Origin: CAVYXZ01 sp965223835 | GTDB taxonomy: Bacteria; Chloroflexota; Anaerolineae; Aggregatilineales; Phototrophicaceae | Direction of reading: 5' to 3' | Length of the DNA: 64,000 bases | Assembly: GCA_965223835.1 (NCBI GenBank) | Contig: OZ245023.1 | Coordinates: 124,001 to 188,000 of the forward strand | In this document: in pieces, positions 8,402 to 17,164 of the stretch | How the letters are laid out: every line of letters starts with the position of its first letter | How positions within the stretch are numbered: the stretch's first letter is position 1 | Position numbers and translations under genes: made by a program | Notes under the pieces: generated by a model | Told to the model about the DNA's origin: nothing | The model's input: the letters and a program-made list of their open reading frames with translations, nothing else | Databases searched by the model: none

Positions 8402-9250
8402 CTACCCCTTGATGCCACCGATATGGACGCCCTGGATGATGTACTTCTGGCCGATGAAGAACATAATTAGCATCGGCAAAATCATCAAGATCGACATCGA
8501 CATCATCATGTGCAGCGTCTGTTCTTGACCTTCTACGCTGGCGAGTGCATTAAGGCCCAGCGCGAGGGTCCAGCGATCTTTGTTTTGACCCAGGTAAATG
8601 AGCGGTGTCAGAAACTCGTTCCACGCAAACTGAATGGAAAAGATGGAAACCGCTGCCAGCACCGGTTTGGACATGGGCATCGCAATCCGTGCCCAGGCCC
8701 CGATCTCCGAGCACCCATCAATCTTGGCCGAGTCGAACAGATCCTGCTGAATACCCTTAAAGAACTGGCGCATCAGGAAGATATAAAATGCATTGTGCCC
8801 CAGCACCCGGGGCAAGATCAGCGGCCAGAACGTGTTGACCCAGCCGATGCGATCAAACAGAACGAACATTGGGATCAGCCGGACCACCCCCGGCAGCATC
8901 ATGGTCGCCAATAGTAGAAAAAACAGATATTTCCGCCCCGGAAAATCAATGCGGGCAAACGCATACGCCGTCAGCGCCGAGGGCACCAGCGCCCCAAACA
9001 ACCCCACAACGATGAGCAGGCCTGTATTCTGAAAATAGGTCACGACCGGCGCAACTTCAAACAGGTCAACATAATTCTGCGGGCGCACATCGGTAAACAG
9101 CGCAATTTCGCGCCGCGTGACTTTATCCTGCGGCTTGAGCGAGGTTGATAGGGTCCAGATCAGCGGAAAGATCATGATAATCGCGCCGACGGTCAGGATG
9201 AGGTAGGTTGATGTGTGACGGAAAAGTTTGATACCGGGATTCTCAATCAT
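8402..9250 (-). CDS. CUT1 sugar ABC transporter permease (MalG-like)
   Basis: This 282-residue inner-membrane permease has six predicted membrane segments. The cytoplasmic EAA loop reads DSAKIDGCSEIGAWARIAMPMSKP, the contact site for the ATPase. It belongs with the MalG/carbohydrate permease 2 group. GAGGAG stands before the ATG. It is the last gene of the regulator-binding protein-permease-permease set; no ATPase gene is present, so a shared MsmX/UgpC-type ATPase encoded elsewhere is likely. Confidence 0.9.
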   Translation of the reverse strand: MIENPGIKLFRHTSTYLILTVGAIIMIFPLIWTLSTSLKPQDKVTRREIALFTDVRPQNYVDLFEVAPVVTYFQNTGLLIVVGLFGALVPSALTAYAFARIDFPGRKYLFFLLLATMMLPGVVRLIPMFVLFDRIGWVNTFWPLILPRVLGHNAFYIFLMRQFFKGIQQDLFDSAKIDGCSEIGAWARIAMPMSKPVLAAVSIFSIQFAWNEFLTPLIYLGQNKDRWTLALGLNALASVEGQEQTLHMMMSMSILMILPMLIMFFIGQKYIIQGVHIGGIKG

Positions 9251-9265
9251 GGCTGGCTCCTCACA

Positions 9266-10231
9266 TTAGTCATCGCCGTAGAACACCCAGCGGTTCGATG
9301 ACCAGACCAGGATCAGCGAAAAGAAGATGATGACGACGAACAAGAACGCCGACATGGCCGCAGCGTAACCCATGCGGAAGTACCAGAAGGCATTGTTGTA
9401 GACATTGACCATATAGAACAAACCGGACTGCAACGGTCCCCCATCGGCCCCAATCAGCACGTAGGCTTGCGTAAAAATCTGGAACCCGTTAATTAGGCCG
9501 ATCAGCAGATTAAAAAATATCGTTGGCGTCATCAACGGAATCGTTATTCTTACGAGCCGATGCCAGCCACTGGCCCCGTCAATCGCGGCTGCTTCATACA
9601 GATCTGCCGAGATGCTTTGCAGCCCGGCCAGGAAGATAATCATCTGGGCACCGAAGCCCCACAGACTCAGAATAATGAACGATGGTTTCACCCATTCCGG
9701 GCGCGAGAGCCAGCGAATCGGGTCGAATCCCAACTGCACCAGGAACTGGTTGATAAAGCCATAGCGGAAATCCAGCAGCCCGCCAAAGATGACCGCAACC
9801 GCAACGGCGGGTACGACGGTCGGAATGTAGAAGGCGGTGCGGAAAAAGTCCATGCCGCGCATGCGGGTGTTCAACAGCAGCGCGATCAAGAAAGCGAGGG
9901 CCAGCCCGATTGGTACCGAGAAGACGAGATAGTAAATAGTATTAAAGAAACTCCGGCCAAATACCTCATCCTGGGTGAACATTTCGACGTAATTGTCCAG
10001 CCCGACCCAGGGCGCCGGTAAAGCACCGCCCATCGTGTGGTCGGTAAAGCCCAGGTACAAATTATAGACAAAGGGGTAAGCATCAAAAATCAAGAACCCC
10101 AGGAACCAGGGTGCGATGAATACGAAGCCAATCCACGCCCGCCGCCGGAACCAGAGGTCATGAAGTCGGGCCTGCCATGAGGCCCGATCTTCAGTTGTGG
10201 GTAACGCTTGTGGATGGCTGAAATCAGCCAT
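9266..10231 (-). CDS. CUT1 sugar ABC transporter permease (MalF-like)
   Basis: This 321-residue MalF/UgpA-type permease has six membrane segments. The EAA loop reads EAAAIDGASGWHRLVRITIPLMTP. I chose the ATG at 10231 because it forms TAATG with the stop of the solute-binding protein gene and has GGAG 10 bases upstream; an in-frame start at 10246 lies inside the previous gene. The close coupling shows co-translation of the importer subunits. Confidence 0.9.
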   Translation of the reverse strand: MADFSHPQALPTTEDRASWQARLHDLWFRRRAWIGFVFIAPWFLGFLIFDAYPFVYNLYLGFTDHTMGGALPAPWVGLDNYVEMFTQDEVFGRSFFNTIYYLVFSVPIGLALAFLIALLLNTRMRGMDFFRTAFYIPTVVPAVAVAVIFGGLLDFRYGFINQFLVQLGFDPIRWLSRPEWVKPSFIILSLWGFGAQMIIFLAGLQSISADLYEAAAIDGASGWHRLVRITIPLMTPTIFFNLLIGLINGFQIFTQAYVLIGADGGPLQSGLFYMVNVYNNAFWYFRMGYAAAMSAFLFVVIIFFSLILVWSSNRWVFYGDD

Positions 10232-11589
10232 TACGCCTGGCTCCAATATTCATCCAGGATGGCCTGGCCTTCTTCGGCAGCTTCGTTGAGCGCGTCTTCC
10301 ACGCTCTTCACACCAAAGAACGCTTCTTCCACTTTCAGGTCCAGCGCGTCAACGATGCGGGTTGTTACCGGCGTCACCGGCACACTAACATCCGCCGCCA
10401 GCGCTTCCAGCACCACTTCCCAGTACGGATTGTCATCAAAGTAAGCAGGATTGTCATTGCAGGCCTTCACCGGCGATGGACGCAACTGGGCAAACAGGAA
10501 CTCGCAGCCACCCTGCTCGTTGGTCGCCAGGAATTCCAGGAACTTGTAGGCCGCGTCTTGCACTTCCTGTGAATGGGCGGCGGGGATGACATAACCCCAG
10601 GAATGCTCGAGGCCGGAAACACCCTGGTGGACCGCGCCTTCGCGATTGCCATTGGCCGGACGCAGGCCGACACCCCAGGCGGATGTATCAGAATACACAT
10701 CTGGCCGCGCCACGTTGAGGTGATTGAATGCGGAGGTGTTGATGTGCCAGATGCCCAGTTCGTCGTTAAAGAAGGGATGATCAGCATCAGCACCGGTCAG
10801 GCCCGGATAGAAGTCAGTTGTATTTTCGATGCCGCCGATCACATCATTGACGAAGTTCACCATCCAGTTCAGGGTTTCGACGCCTTTTTCATCATTGAAC
10901 GTCAACGTTTTGGCATCATCCGAGATGTAGGTGCCATCATTGGTATACAACCAGGAAATAAACGCAATCGCGCTGGTGCCGGGATCAGCGCCCATCACTT
11001 CCACGCCGAAGGCATCGCCCTTGTGCATGCCGCGTGTCCAGTCTTCATATTCCTGCCAGGTCGCCGGCGGGGTTTCGGGGTCAAACCCGGCGGCCTCAAC
11101 CAGTTTCTTATTGTAGAAGTACAGGCCAGTGGTACCGCCTGCCGTTGGCATCGGCATGGTGTACAGTTGGCCGTTCCAGAACTGGTTGTTGACCTCACCT
11201 TCATAGAAGATGTCATACACATCCAGGCCCGACGCTTCGACATAGGAGTCAACCGGCGACAGCAAACCCTGGCTGGCGAACTGATACAGTTCCACGCGGC
11301 GCGTCATGATGAGGCCGGGGGGCGTCTGGCTGGAAACGGCGGTGGCAACCAGTTGTTCACGGTTGTCCCAGGGCTGCACCTGGTTGATGATCTTGATGCC
11401 CGGATTCTCGGCTTCAAAGGCGGCGATGACGTTATTCATGAGTTCTTCGCGGGATGCACCCCACCAGTTCATGAACTCAATTTCAATGACGTCATCCTGC
11501 GCCAGCCCAGCAAATTGGGGCAGGACAGTCGCCCCGGCGGCACCGGCAGCGGCTAACTTCAAGAAATCTCTGCGGCTAACTTGTGGCAT
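10231..11589 (-). CDS. Tat-exported carbohydrate ABC transporter solute-binding protein
   Basis: This 452-residue family 1 extracellular solute-binding protein is first in its importer operon. The N-terminus SRRDFLKLAAAGAAG is a twin-arginine signal (consensus SRRxFLK), so the protein is exported folded. EFMNWWGASREELMNNVIAAFEAENPGIKI is the usual start of the mature binding-protein fold. An AGGAG site lies upstream of the ATG. Ligand unknown; the sulfatase and LacI-type regulator nearby point to a carbohydrate, possibly sulfated. Confidence 0.9.
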   Translation of the reverse strand: MPQVSRRDFLKLAAAGAAGATVLPQFAGLAQDDVIEIEFMNWWGASREELMNNVIAAFEAENPGIKIINQVQPWDNREQLVATAVSSQTPPGLIMTRRVELYQFASQGLLSPVDSYVEASGLDVYDIFYEGEVNNQFWNGQLYTMPMPTAGGTTGLYFYNKKLVEAAGFDPETPPATWQEYEDWTRGMHKGDAFGVEVMGADPGTSAIAFISWLYTNDGTYISDDAKTLTFNDEKGVETLNWMVNFVNDVIGGIENTTDFYPGLTGADADHPFFNDELGIWHINTSAFNHLNVARPDVYSDTSAWGVGLRPANGNREGAVHQGVSGLEHSWGYVIPAAHSQEVQDAAYKFLEFLATNEQGGCEFLFAQLRPSPVKACNDNPAYFDDNPYWEVVLEALAADVSVPVTPVTTRIVDALDLKVEEAFFGVKSVEDALNEAAEEGQAILDEYWSQA

Positions 11590-11664
11590 TCGATAATCTC
11601 CTCTAAATACTCATTAATTTATGTCGCTCTGGTGGACCCAAACGGCCACCATTAGAACGTAAAT

Positions 11665-12711
11665 CTAGTTAGGCGCTGGCCCGGTTGTGTCGCCGACCTC
11701 CAGCGTCGTGGGGGTCAGCACCTGTTGCGGATAATCCGCCGCGCCATTGATAAGATCAACCAGCACCCGGACAGCTTCTGCGCCGATGTGCCGACTATCC
11801 AGATTGAGATGAGTCGGTTTCAACGTGTAAGGCAGACTATGCTCGGCGGTCGTCAGTGACAAGATAGACAGATCAGCGGGAATGCGGACTGATGTTGTCG
11901 CCAGCAACGCGAGAATCTGGTGAAAGGTGTGTGCCTGTTCCGCGATGAGCGCGGTCAGGTGGTGGTCTTCAATCGCCTTCATCAGTTGCGCCTGGGTTGC
12001 ATAGGCCTCACCCAGTACGGGCTGCAGACACGCATCAGGGACTTTATCAATGGCGCTTTTGCAGCCGTCGTACTTGTCAAGCTGCGATTCGGTCTCCAGG
12101 CGCTGTGCCGCATAGCCAATCTGCCGATGGCCCAATTCCAGCAGATGCTGCGCGGCGGCGGCAGCCCCCACCTGGTAGTCAGCGTTGACCCAGTTGATTT
12201 CGCAATCGGGCACTTCGCGGCGGCCAATGTAGACAAAGGGGTAGCCCTCGCGTTGCAGGCGGGCGAGTTCAGGCCGATTGGGATGGGAGCCGAGAAAAAT
12301 GCAGCCATCTGCCAGCCGCAGGGTATTCATGTCTTTTTCGTAGACCGTCGGCAATTGGTGATGGTGATTGCGCGTGAACAGCAAGACGTTGTAATCATGC
12401 TCGATGGCGCTTTGTTGGACGCCGGTCAGGTAGGGGGAGAAAAAATTGGTGCGTTCATAGGGGAAATCTTCGCCATAGACGAAGACGCCGATGAGAAAGG
12501 TCTGGCCCTGCACCAGCATCTGCGCCGCGATGTTGGGCGCATACCCCAGTTCGGAGGCCGCTTGCAGCACGCGATTGCGGGTTTTGTCGCTGATGGGCAC
12601 GCTGCCATAGCTGACCCGGTTCAACACACGCGAAACGGTCCCTCGGGAAACCCCAGCGAGTTCGGCAACATCCTGTTGGGTGGGTTGTTTGCGTGCCAAA
12701 ATGCGTCCCAA
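11665..12711 (-). CDS. LacI family transcriptional regulator
   Basis: This is a 348-residue regulator. The helix-turn-helix and hinge span residues 10-60 (PTQQDVAELAGVSRGTVSRVLN then ASELGYAPNIAAQMLVQ); the rest is the periplasmic-binding-protein-like effector domain. The start is a TTG at 12711 with no clear ribosome site, so the N-terminal few residues are uncertain. It precedes the CUT1 importer on the same strand with a 75-base gap and probably controls it in response to a sugar. A GAAGCGCTTC palindrome of LacI type is found at 17100. Confidence 0.9.
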   Translation of the reverse strand: MGRILARKQPTQQDVAELAGVSRGTVSRVLNRVSYGSVPISDKTRNRVLQAASELGYAPNIAAQMLVQGQTFLIGVFVYGEDFPYERTNFFSPYLTGVQQSAIEHDYNVLLFTRNHHHQLPTVYEKDMNTLRLADGCIFLGSHPNRPELARLQREGYPFVYIGRREVPDCEINWVNADYQVGAAAAAQHLLELGHRQIGYAAQRLETESQLDKYDGCKSAIDKVPDACLQPVLGEAYATQAQLMKAIEDHHLTALIAEQAHTFHQILALLATTSVRIPADLSILSLTTAEHSLPYTLKPTHLNLDSRHIGAEAVRVLVDLINGAADYPQQVLTPTTLEVGDTTGPAPN

Positions 12712-13064
12712 AAAACTGATTTATTGCAATAATTTGCCCTAAAAAATGTAATGCACACCTGTTACCTAGCGCACGTTACCAGTATAGTTCGATCACACAG
12801 GGTTGTCAAGAAATGCGGAGACGCATCGCCGGATATATTGGAAGCTAACGTATAAATTGACTCAACCACGAGTTGCTGCCTGGCATTGAACGGGCTAATG
12901 CTTGTCAGCGTGATTGGTATGGCACTTTTCATAACAGCAGATGACCTTTGACACTCGGCAACCGGGAATATTCACAGTACGCTAGCATCGAGGGAGATGC
13001 CGCTACATATCGTCGTCTGGATGCTGTGTTGCATCGTCTGGAGGGCGCAGAAAGTGAGGAACCG
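12712..13064. other. Intergenic region between lacI-type gene and esterase gene
   Basis: This 353-base non-coding stretch separates divergent genes. It holds a perfect 12-base palindrome TTATTGCAATAA at 12721-12732, 10 bases from the regulator start, which may be an autoregulatory operator. An imperfect direct repeat follows near 12752-12780 (GCACACCTGTTACC then GCGCACGTTACC). I see no RNA gene. Confidence 0.5.
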
Positions 13065-14354
13065 ATGATCGTTGTTGCTTATCTGCTGGCTTTTTTCTGC
13101 CTTCTGTTAAACGGTTTGCTTTTCGTCCGGCTGAAGCCACCCTACAATTTTATGATTCTGTGGATTCCACAATTGCTGCACCATGCCCTGTCACCATGCC
13201 TGATCGTCATAGGCGCGTCAGGCGCGGTTCTGGGCTGGCTGTACGATGCACCACTGGCTGTTGCGGCTGGCATACTGGGCGCGGGTTTGTCTGCAATCTA
13301 TGTCTGGCAAGTAACCCGTCCCCAATTGGGCTTCGCGCTCGCGTTTGGTGTCGATTGGCAGCAAAAGATTCCACCTCAGTTTGCGTCACGTTTGCTTCAA
13401 AGACGCTGGGGGCTGGGGCTGCCGCGAACCCTCGCACCCCGCTGGGAGCGCGACGTTCAGTTCTGGACGATCCCTGACACCGAACGCCATCTGCTGTGTG
13501 ACATCTGGCAACCCCCCGTTGATGTCACGCCGTCGGGGCTGGCTTTCATATATTTTCATGGCAGCGGCTGGTATCTTTCTCATAAAGATTTCGGAACGCG
13601 GCCCTTCTTTCGGCAATTGGCCGCCCAGGGGCATATGGTGATGGATGTCGGCTATCGGTTGTGTCCTGAAGTTGATGTCTATGGCATGGTGGGAGATGTC
13701 AAACGGGCTATCGCCTGGCTGAAAAAGAATGCCGGGCAGTACGACATCAACCCTGAGCGACTGGTTGTGGGCGGTGCCTCCGCCGGTGCGCACCTGGCGA
13801 TGCTGGCAGCTTATGCACCCGATCATCCACAGATTACCCCGCCGGATGTCCGGGGTTTTGATCTTTCTGTGGGGGGAGTTGTCTCCTACTATGGCCCGAC
13901 GGATTTACGAGCGGTGTACGAACACACGCATCAGGAGCGAGTCATTGGGCTACCTGCTGTAGAGATTGGACTGCCAGGCGCAGCCGACAAGGAAATAAAC
14001 ATGCAGGATGCGGGCAGGCTGGATACCCTGCTGGGGGGACACTTGCATGAGATTCCTGACCAATATGAATTGGCCTCACCGGTCGCTCATGTCCAGCCAG
14101 ATTGCCCGCCCACATTGCTGATCCAGACAAATCTGGATTTCATCACGCCAACAGCGGCAACGCGAGCGCTATACGACAAACTGGTCGCCAATGGCGTGCC
14201 AGCGGTCCTCATCGAATATCCGCTGACACAGCACGCCTTCGATTTGTTGCTGCCCCACCTGTCACCGCCTGCGCAGGCTGCCCTCTATGAAGTTGAACGC
14301 TTCCTGGCAGTGGTTGCTTCAGTCAGAAAAGAGCAATTGATGAGCCTGCCCTGA
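13065..14354 (+). CDS. Membrane-anchored alpha/beta hydrolase (HSL-type esterase)
   Basis: This 429-residue protein starts with two to three hydrophobic segments (residues 1-85), then an esterase domain. HGSGWY at about 165 is the oxyanion-hole motif, GASAG at about 237-241 holds the nucleophile serine (S239), and DFITP and TQHAFD near the end fit the acid and histidine of the triad. The ATG at 13065 has a GAGGA site 9 bases upstream; a longer frame from 12948 lacks one. The domain fits hormone-sensitive-lipase-like carboxylesterases. The membrane N-terminus is unusual for that group. Substrate unknown. Confidence 0.8.
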   Translation: MIVVAYLLAFFCLLLNGLLFVRLKPPYNFMILWIPQLLHHALSPCLIVIGASGAVLGWLYDAPLAVAAGILGAGLSAIYVWQVTRPQLGFALAFGVDWQQKIPPQFASRLLQRRWGLGLPRTLAPRWERDVQFWTIPDTERHLLCDIWQPPVDVTPSGLAFIYFHGSGWYLSHKDFGTRPFFRQLAAQGHMVMDVGYRLCPEVDVYGMVGDVKRAIAWLKKNAGQYDINPERLVVGGASAGAHLAMLAAYAPDHPQITPPDVRGFDLSVGGVVSYYGPTDLRAVYEHTHQERVIGLPAVEIGLPGAADKEINMQDAGRLDTLLGGHLHEIPDQYELASPVAHVQPDCPPTLLIQTNLDFITPTAATRALYDKLVANGVPAVLIEYPLTQHAFDLLLPHLSPPAQAALYEVERFLAVVASVRKEQLMSLP

Positions 14355-14535
14355 ATTCAGGATAGGCGATAAAATGCCTGCTCTCAAAGGTATCCTGTCA
14401 GCCTGGAGCGTCGCCGCAGCAAAGGAAATATGAATCTGCATGTCAAGCAAGGAGCCATCTTGCCCGGTCTATCGCGGTGATGACGCCAACGACTAGCTAA
14501 AATGCTATTTGCTAACCAGCTAATCTGCTTCCCCA

Positions 14536-15570
14536 CTACCCCACCGGCTTGAGCAGAATTTTTACGCCGTCTTTGGTGTCGAATTTGTCGAAGGCCGCTT
14601 GCCAGTCAGTCACGGCGAAGGTGTCGGTGATGAGCACATCGGTGCGCACCGTGCCCAGCGCCAGCAGCTTGAGCGCCTTGTCCCATGCCGAAGGCACGCT
14701 GGCGTTGCTGCCGGTGACGACCAGTTCCTTATAACACACCTGATCGAGGTCCCACGAAATCGAATGCCCGAACAACCCGACTTGAACATAGCGTCCGCGC
14801 CGCCGCACGAGCGTGAGCAATTGCTGAGCTGCCGGTCCCGCGCCGGAACATTCATACACGACATCTGCGCCGAGGCCTTCTTGCGTCAGGTCGGCGATCA
14901 AGTCCGCTGGCGATTCCTGCTGCACGTTGACGATGTGATCTGCGCCCAACTCGCGGGCCAGTTCCAGCCGTCGCCCATCAACATCCGTGCCCAGCATGAT
15001 GGTTGTTGCACCCGCCGCTTTGACGACCTGCAACGTCAGCAAGCCAATCGCGCCCGGCCCGGCGATCACCGCCACATCGCCCGGCGTTACCGTGTCGGCA
15101 TTCAGCACGCCATGCACCACACACGCCAGCGGTTCGGTCAGTGCCCCCGCCTGAAAATCGACATTTTCTGGTAGTTGATGAATATTTTGCGCCGGGACGA
15201 TGACGTATTGTGTGAACCCGCCGTTGACTCCAGAGCCAATCGACAAGCGGTTGAGGCACAGGTTATCCTGTCCACGCCGACAGTACATGCACACGCCGCA
15301 GGTTGAATAATACGTCTCGGTGGTGACGCGCAGCCCCGGTTCAATCTTGCTAACATCGGCTCCAACAGCGACCACTTCCCCGGCGACCTCATGGCCCAGC
15401 ACGACTGGTGGCCGTGACTTGAACTCATCTTTGTAGATATGCAGGTCGGTGCCGCAGATACCGGCGGCCTTCACCTTGATTTTGACCTCGTTGGGGGCCG
15501 GTTGCGGTTCGGGGATGTCGCGCACTTCGATGTTGCCATGTCCCAGCGCGACTTTCATGACGGCTTTCAC
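14536..15570 (-). CDS. Zinc-dependent sugar alcohol dehydrogenase (sorbitol/threonine dehydrogenase-like)
   Basis: This 344-residue medium-chain dehydrogenase has CGTDLHI and VLGHEVAGEVV (catalytic zinc), CGVCMYCRRGQDNLC (structural zinc) and VIAGPGAIGLLTLQVVKAAGA (NAD binding). Relatives oxidise polyols (L-iditol/sorbitol 2-dehydrogenase) or threonine. The start is a GTG at 15570, eight bases after AAGGA; an in-frame ATG at 15558 lacks such a site. It lies downstream of the sugar acid dehydratase on the same strand, 234 bases away, with a hairpin-forming repeat between. A role in oxidising a sugar alcohol or sugar in the same pathway is inferred. Confidence 0.87.
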   Translation of the reverse strand: MKAVMKVALGHGNIEVRDIPEPQPAPNEVKIKVKAAGICGTDLHIYKDEFKSRPPVVLGHEVAGEVVAVGADVSKIEPGLRVTTETYYSTCGVCMYCRRGQDNLCLNRLSIGSGVNGGFTQYVIVPAQNIHQLPENVDFQAGALTEPLACVVHGVLNADTVTPGDVAVIAGPGAIGLLTLQVVKAAGATTIMLGTDVDGRRLELARELGADHIVNVQQESPADLIADLTQEGLGADVVYECSGAGPAAQQLLTLVRRRGRYVQVGLFGHSISWDLDQVCYKELVVTGSNASVPSAWDKALKLLALGTVRTDVLITDTFAVTDWQAAFDKFDTKDGVKILLKPVG

Positions 15571-15683
15571 AGGGTTGGTCCTTTGGTTACATGCGTAGCA
15601 ATGACGAGATGAGTATAGACAGTCGATGATTGATCTGTCAAAAGACGATTAACCACCCTAAAACGTAGATTCATTAACAGGTT

Positions 15684-15748
15684 AACCCCCTCCGTCTGCC
15701 TGCGTCAGCCACCTCCCCCAATGCGTTGGGGGAGGACGGGTGGGGGTT
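15684..15748. repeat. Dispersed palindrome repeat, divergent copy 3
   Basis: A perfect ten-pair hairpin (CCTCCCCCAA, loop TGCG, TTGGGGGAGG) at 15712-15735 lies within AACCCCCTCC and GGGTGGGGGTT arms. It is a diverged member of the same C+T/G+A family. On the plus strand it is followed by a T run, so it may also terminate transcription. Confidence 0.65.
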
Positions 15749-15803
15749 GTTTTTTGAAAACAGAGCCACTTCAGTCAACTCGTGGTTTACTGAAACGCAT
15801 GAT

Positions 15804-16943
15804 TTACCCTAATGGCTGATTCAAGTTACGGGCTGGAAATGGCTGATACGGGAAGCGGGCTAACTGGTCTTCGTCAAGATCAATGCCCAGTCCCGGCGTC
15901 GTCGGCAGCGTGATGTGGCTGTCCTCAACAACGAAGGGCGTCCGCGCAATTGTCTGTCCGACTTCCTCGAAGTTGACGAAATACTCGGTAATCAGAAAGT
16001 TAGGCATGGTCGCGGCAGCGTGTAGCGTCGCCGCCAGGCCAATGGTGGTGCTGTTGTAGTTATGTGGCGACACCGCGACGTAATAGGGTTCGGCCATCGC
16101 CGCGATCTCTTTGAGTTCGAGGATGCCACCACAATTGCACACGTCCGGGTTGATAATATCAGCGGCCCGCCGCTCGAATACGCCCATGAACTCGGCTTTG
16201 GTGTACAGTTCCTCGCCGGTGACGACGGGCAGATCAATCTGCTGTTTGGCTTCTGTCAACCCATCCAGATCGCGTGCGGAGACCGGCTCTTCATACCAGA
16301 ACGGCGCGTATGGCTCCATTTGCCGCGCGACCCGAATGGCATGCTGCGGTGCTAAGCGGCGGTGAACCTCAACCAGAATGTCGACCGCCGGGCCAACCGC
16401 CTCGCGAACGGCCCGCACCCGATCAACGGCGGTCTGTTCGGTTTGCCGGTCGATGTGTGCCCGCCAGGGGCCGGGGAACGGGTCAAATTTGAGGGCAGTA
16501 AATCCCCGTTGGACCACCGCCTGTGCCCGTTGCGCCAGTTGATCGAGGTCGCCGCCCCCGCCCCACCCATTGGCATACACCCGAATCCGGTTGCGACACG
16601 CGCCACCCAACAGATTGTAGACGGGCTGCTCAGCCGCTTTGCCCACGATGTCCCAGAGCGCCTGTTCAATCCCGCTGATCGCACAGTAAAGTTCCATTGA
16701 GCCGCGCTTGTTGGCATAATCGGTGTAGGCTGTGTAGGTGAAGCGCTTGATGTTGAAGGGACTCCGCCCTACGAGATAGCGGGCTAATTCCTGAACATGG
16801 ACCTCGATCGTGCGGTCACGATCGGCCTGCGTATAGGCTTCGCCCCAGCCATAGAGTCCCGCATCGGTTTCGATCTTGATAAACAGCCAGTTCTTCCCGA
16901 CTCCCGGATGCACGAGAAACGTTTTCACTGCCGTAATTTTCAT
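15804..16943 (-). CDS. Mandelate racemase/enolase superfamily sugar acid dehydratase
   Basis: Starting at the ATG at 16943 (GAGG site upstream) the protein has 379 residues: an N-terminal capping domain (1-120) and a TIM-barrel domain. Likely metal ligands are E192 (VEVH), E218 (YEEP) and E244 (TGEE). H194 and H294 (SPHN) are placed like the catalytic histidines of D-galactonate dehydratase, and the usual KxK base is absent (LKFDP at 151-155). This pattern fits an acid-sugar dehydratase that makes a 2-keto-3-deoxy acid. It is divergent from the Gfo/Idh/MocA gene at 17165 and shares its control region. Confidence 0.87.
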   Translation of the reverse strand: MKITAVKTFLVHPGVGKNWLFIKIETDAGLYGWGEAYTQADRDRTIEVHVQELARYLVGRSPFNIKRFTYTAYTDYANKRGSMELYCAISGIEQALWDIVGKAAEQPVYNLLGGACRNRIRVYANGWGGGGDLDQLAQRAQAVVQRGFTALKFDPFPGPWRAHIDRQTEQTAVDRVRAVREAVGPAVDILVEVHRRLAPQHAIRVARQMEPYAPFWYEEPVSARDLDGLTEAKQQIDLPVVTGEELYTKAEFMGVFERRAADIINPDVCNCGGILELKEIAAMAEPYYVAVSPHNYNSTTIGLAATLHAAATMPNFLITEYFVNFEEVGQTIARTPFVVEDSHITLPTTPGLGIDLDEDQLARFPYQPFPARNLNQPLG

Positions 16944-17099
16944 CGCCGTGGCCTCTGGCTGATTGACTGTCCGGTAAACCATAACCCGCGCGGGCAGAAT
17001 CGGCAACGCATGCCATCATTGTCAGCAAGGGCGTTGTCCCCACCTGACGCGGCGAGTATACTCACGGTACAATTGTGCCGCCAATATGAAAGCAGTAGG

Positions 17100-17109
17100 G
17101 AAGCGCTTC
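17100..17109. promoter_or_regulatory. Candidate LacI/GalR-type operator
   Basis: The perfect palindrome GAAGCGCTTC, with central CG, has the form of LacI-family operators. It lies between the divergent dehydratase (start 16943) and oxidoreductase (start 17165). A second palindrome, GAGTATACTC, lies at 17054-17063. The only LacI-type regulator in the window starts at 12711; the link is inference. Confidence 0.4.
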
Positions 17110-17164
17110 TGAGCGTCCACCTACTAAATTACAATATACCCACCTTCAAAAAGGATGATGACTG

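Noticed and set aside
11630..11655. Terminator hairpin TGGTGG/CCACCA between the LacI-type gene and the binding protein gene
   Set aside because: The stem is short with a long loop and no T run on the transcribed strand, so it is not convincing.
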